From Novosphingobium sp. UBA6722 (lineage in GTDB: Bacteria; Pseudomonadota; Alphaproteobacteria; Sphingomonadales; Sphingomonadaceae), in contig DKII01000028.1 in the NCBI GenBank assembly GCA_002454125.1, positions 433-7,024 of the forward strand: a DNA stretch of 6,592 bases. Reading direction: 5' to 3'. A model generated the notes under the pieces. The model ran no database searches. It was not told the origin of the DNA and saw only the letters and a program-made list of their open reading frames with translations. This document shows positions 5,021 to 6,592 of the stretch, one piece after another. The number at the start of each line of letters is the position of its first letter. The stretch's first letter is position 1. The translations under genes were made by a program, and so were the position numbers.

Positions 5021-6181
5021 ATGGCGACCGCATCCACACTTCCGGGCAGCAGCCCGACCCCCGGCCAGCTCGCCCTGGCGCAGGCGATTGCCGATGGCTG
5101 CACCCGGCCGAGCAGCGGCGTTTCGACCGTGCCTGCCAGCGTCTATACCGATCCCGCGCACTGGGCGCGCGAACAGGCCGCGCTGTTTGGCCGGCTGCCG
5201 CAGGTGCTCTGCCCCTCGGCGCTGATCCCTGACCACAACATGGCCGTCCCGCATGACGCCACTGGCCGCCCGCTGCTGATCACCCGGGATGGTGATGGCG
5301 CGGTCCATGTCTTCATGAACGTCTGCAAGCACCGCGGCACCCGGCTGGTTGAGGGGCAGGACGTGCAGTGCGGCAAGCGGCTGACCTGCCCCTATCACGC
5401 CTGGACCTATGCCACTGACGGCCGCCTGCTCGCCCTGCCCCGGCCTGATACCTTCCCTGGCCTCGACAAGGCTGGCTATAGCCTGGCCGAACTGCCGAGC
5501 TGCGAGGCTGGCGGGCTGATCTGGTATGCTCCGCAAGGTGACGCCGATTTTGGCCACGCCATCACCCTCGGCGCCGATTTCGATGCCTTTGCGATGCGCG
5601 ACCTCCACCTCTTCGCGCGCAAGACCCATGACGTCGCTTCCAACTGGAAGCTGATCATGGATGCCTTCCTTGAAAGCTATCACGTGCTGCGCCTGCACGC
5701 GGCGACGATCGCGCCGTTCTTCAAGGACGGCGTGACCAGCGGCGATCAGATCGGCCCGCACCAGCGCAGCTTCGTCGGCCGCGCCGCCGAGATGGAGGGC
5801 GTCGACCTGACCGACATGGCCGCGCTGCGCCGGATCGGCACCTTCGCCTATCAGCTGTTCCCCGCCACCGTCGTGATCATGAGCCCGGACTATGTGAACG
5901 TCATGGCGCTCTGGCCGCAGGGGCATGACCGCACTCTGGTCGAGGACTTCATGCTGATCCCGGAAGCACCGCAGAGCGACAAGGCGCGCGATCACTGGGA
6001 ACGGTCATGGGCCCTGCTCGATGGCGGCGTATTCAGCAGCGAAGACTTCCGCGCCGCTGCGCTCGGTCAGCAGGGGCTGTCGACCGGCGTGGTGCCCGAA
6101 CTGACGCTCGGCACGCTCGAAGGCGGGATCCGCCGGCTGCATGAAATCTGCGCAGAGCAGATGGCGCTCGCCGAAGGGTGA
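5021..6181 (+). CDS. Rieske-type aromatic ring-hydroxylating oxygenase, alpha subunit
   Basis: The 386-residue protein has the two-part layout of Rieske non-heme iron oxygenase alpha subunits, which use electrons from a reductase/ferredoxin to activate O2 on aromatic or similar substrates. The [2Fe-2S] site is complete: Cys102-x-His104, 18 residues, then Cys123-x2-His126. The catalytic domain has NWKLIMDAFLESYH with His221 and His226 as iron ligands, and Asp342 in EDFRAAALGQQGL is the likely third ligand. The residue that normally bridges the Rieske and iron centres (Asp in naphthalene dioxygenase, DxxH) is Glu218 here (ExYH). I chose the ATG at 5021 over the in-frame TTG at 5000 because neither has a ribosome binding site and the ATG is the stronger codon. 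No beta subunit, ferredoxin or reductase gene is nearby, so the enzyme may be an alpha-only oligomer with distant partners. The substrate cannot be told from the sequence. Confidence 0.9.
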   Translation: MATASTLPGSSPTPGQLALAQAIADGCTRPSSGVSTVPASVYTDPAHWAREQAALFGRLPQVLCPSALIPDHNMAVPHDATGRPLLITRDGDGAVHVFMNVCKHRGTRLVEGQDVQCGKRLTCPYHAWTYATDGRLLALPRPDTFPGLDKAGYSLAELPSCEAGGLIWYAPQGDADFGHAITLGADFDAFAMRDLHLFARKTHDVASNWKLIMDAFLESYHVLRLHAATIAPFFKDGVTSGDQIGPHQRSFVGRAAEMEGVDLTDMAALRRIGTFAYQLFPATVVIMSPDYVNVMALWPQGHDRTLVEDFMLIPEAPQSDKARDHWERSWALLDGGVFSSEDFRAAALGQQGLSTGVVPELTLGTLEGGIRRLHEICAEQMALAEG

Positions 6182-6212
6182 CGCGGCGGCGTTCTGCCGC
6201 TAAGGCCGCGCC

Positions 6213-6592
6213 ATGACCGATACCGACAATCCCCGTAATGGCGATCGCATCGCCAAGCTCCTTGCCCGCGCCGGCATTGCCAGCCGCCGCGAGGTGGAGC
6301 GTATGATTGCCGATGGCCGGGTGAAAATTGGCGACGAGGTTGTCACCACGCCCAACACCGTCCTGACCAGCCTGAAGGGCGTGAGCGTGGACGGCAAGGC
6401 TGTGAAAGCGCCCGATCCGGCCCGCCTGTTCCTGTTCCACAAGCCCGCCGGCCTGATCACGGCTGAGCGCGATCCGGCCGGGCGGCCGACGATCTACACC
6501 GCGCTGCGCAACGCCCTGCCGGCCAATGCCGGGCGAGTCATGCCGATTGGCCGGCTTGACTTCAACACCGAGGGCCTGCTGCTGCTGACCAA
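6213..6592 (+). CDS. S4-domain rRNA pseudouridine synthase, RsuA/RluB family (partial, 5' part)
   Basis: An open frame of 126 complete codons runs off the right edge. Residues about 10–56 (DRIAKLLARAGIASRREVER and onward) form an S4 RNA-binding domain. LFHKPAG (74–80) begins the synthase domain, and GRLDFNTEGLLLLT (113–126) is the catalytic signature, with Asp116 as the nucleophile. Members convert one uridine to pseudouridine in ribosomal RNA: 23S for RluB, RluE and RluF, 16S for RsuA. The N-terminal organisation and the alphaproteobacterial setting favour an RluB-like enzyme, but the specificity-determining remainder is outside the window. The ATG at 6213 follows AAGG (6202–6205) at a 7-nt spacing and lies 31 nt after the Rieske stop, so co-transcription is possible. 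Confidence 0.92.
   Translation, partial: MTDTDNPRNGDRIAKLLARAGIASRREVERMIADGRVKIGDEVVTTPNTVLTSLKGVSVDGKAVKAPDPARLFLFHKPAGLITAERDPAGRPTIYTALRNALPANAGRVMPIGRLDFNTEGLLLLT

Noticed and set aside
5012..5995. 327-codon frame antisense to the Rieske gene
   Set aside because: Shadow of a gene with intact Rieske and iron-ligand motifs; the product is low-complexity.
6186..6200. Hairpin GCGGC-GTTCT-GCCGC after the Rieske stop, considered as a terminator
   Set aside because: The stem is only 5 bp and no T-run follows. In such GC-rich sequence this is expected by chance.

Overview
The window is a GC-rich (about two-thirds G+C by eye), gene-dense bacterial chromosome segment. The order trpB–trpA–accD–folC and the protein sequences themselves (AccD, FolC and the AmpG-type permease read like sphingomonad versions) point to an alphaproteobacterium, probably order Sphingomonadales (Novosphingobium/Sphingomonas/Erythrobacter-like). 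This placement comes from recognised family patterns, not from a database search.

Left block, + strand (1–3563): the 3' end of trpB, a small four-helix membrane protein gene, trpA, an inverted-repeat element, accD, then folC. This looks like one transcriptional run joining the last steps of tryptophan synthesis, the carboxyltransferase beta subunit of acetyl-CoA carboxylase, and folylpolyglutamate/dihydrofolate synthase. trpB, the small gene and trpA are chained by overlapping stop/start codons. accD and folC are separated by only 5 nt. The exception to an otherwise conserved housekeeping layout is the small gene at 82–522: it separates trpB from trpA, is about 46% G+C, uses codons absent from trpA, and has no recognisable family.

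Middle block, - strand (3560–4957): an AmpG-family muropeptide permease that converges on folC. The two genes share the palindrome CTAG as overlapping stop codons.

Right block, + strand (5021–6592): divergent from the permease gene across a 63-nt gap lies a Rieske-type oxygenase alpha-subunit gene with no beta subunit, ferredoxin or reductase in view. It is followed 31 nt later by the 5' part of an S4-domain rRNA pseudouridine synthase gene of the RsuA/RluB family, which runs off the window.

Most of the window is ordinary core genome. The points worth a second look are the foreign-looking membrane gene inside trpBA, the double-hairpin repeat between trpA and accD, the shared CTAG stops, and the orphan, possibly leaderless Rieske oxygenase. 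I found no CRISPR array, tRNA, rRNA, integrase or transposase.
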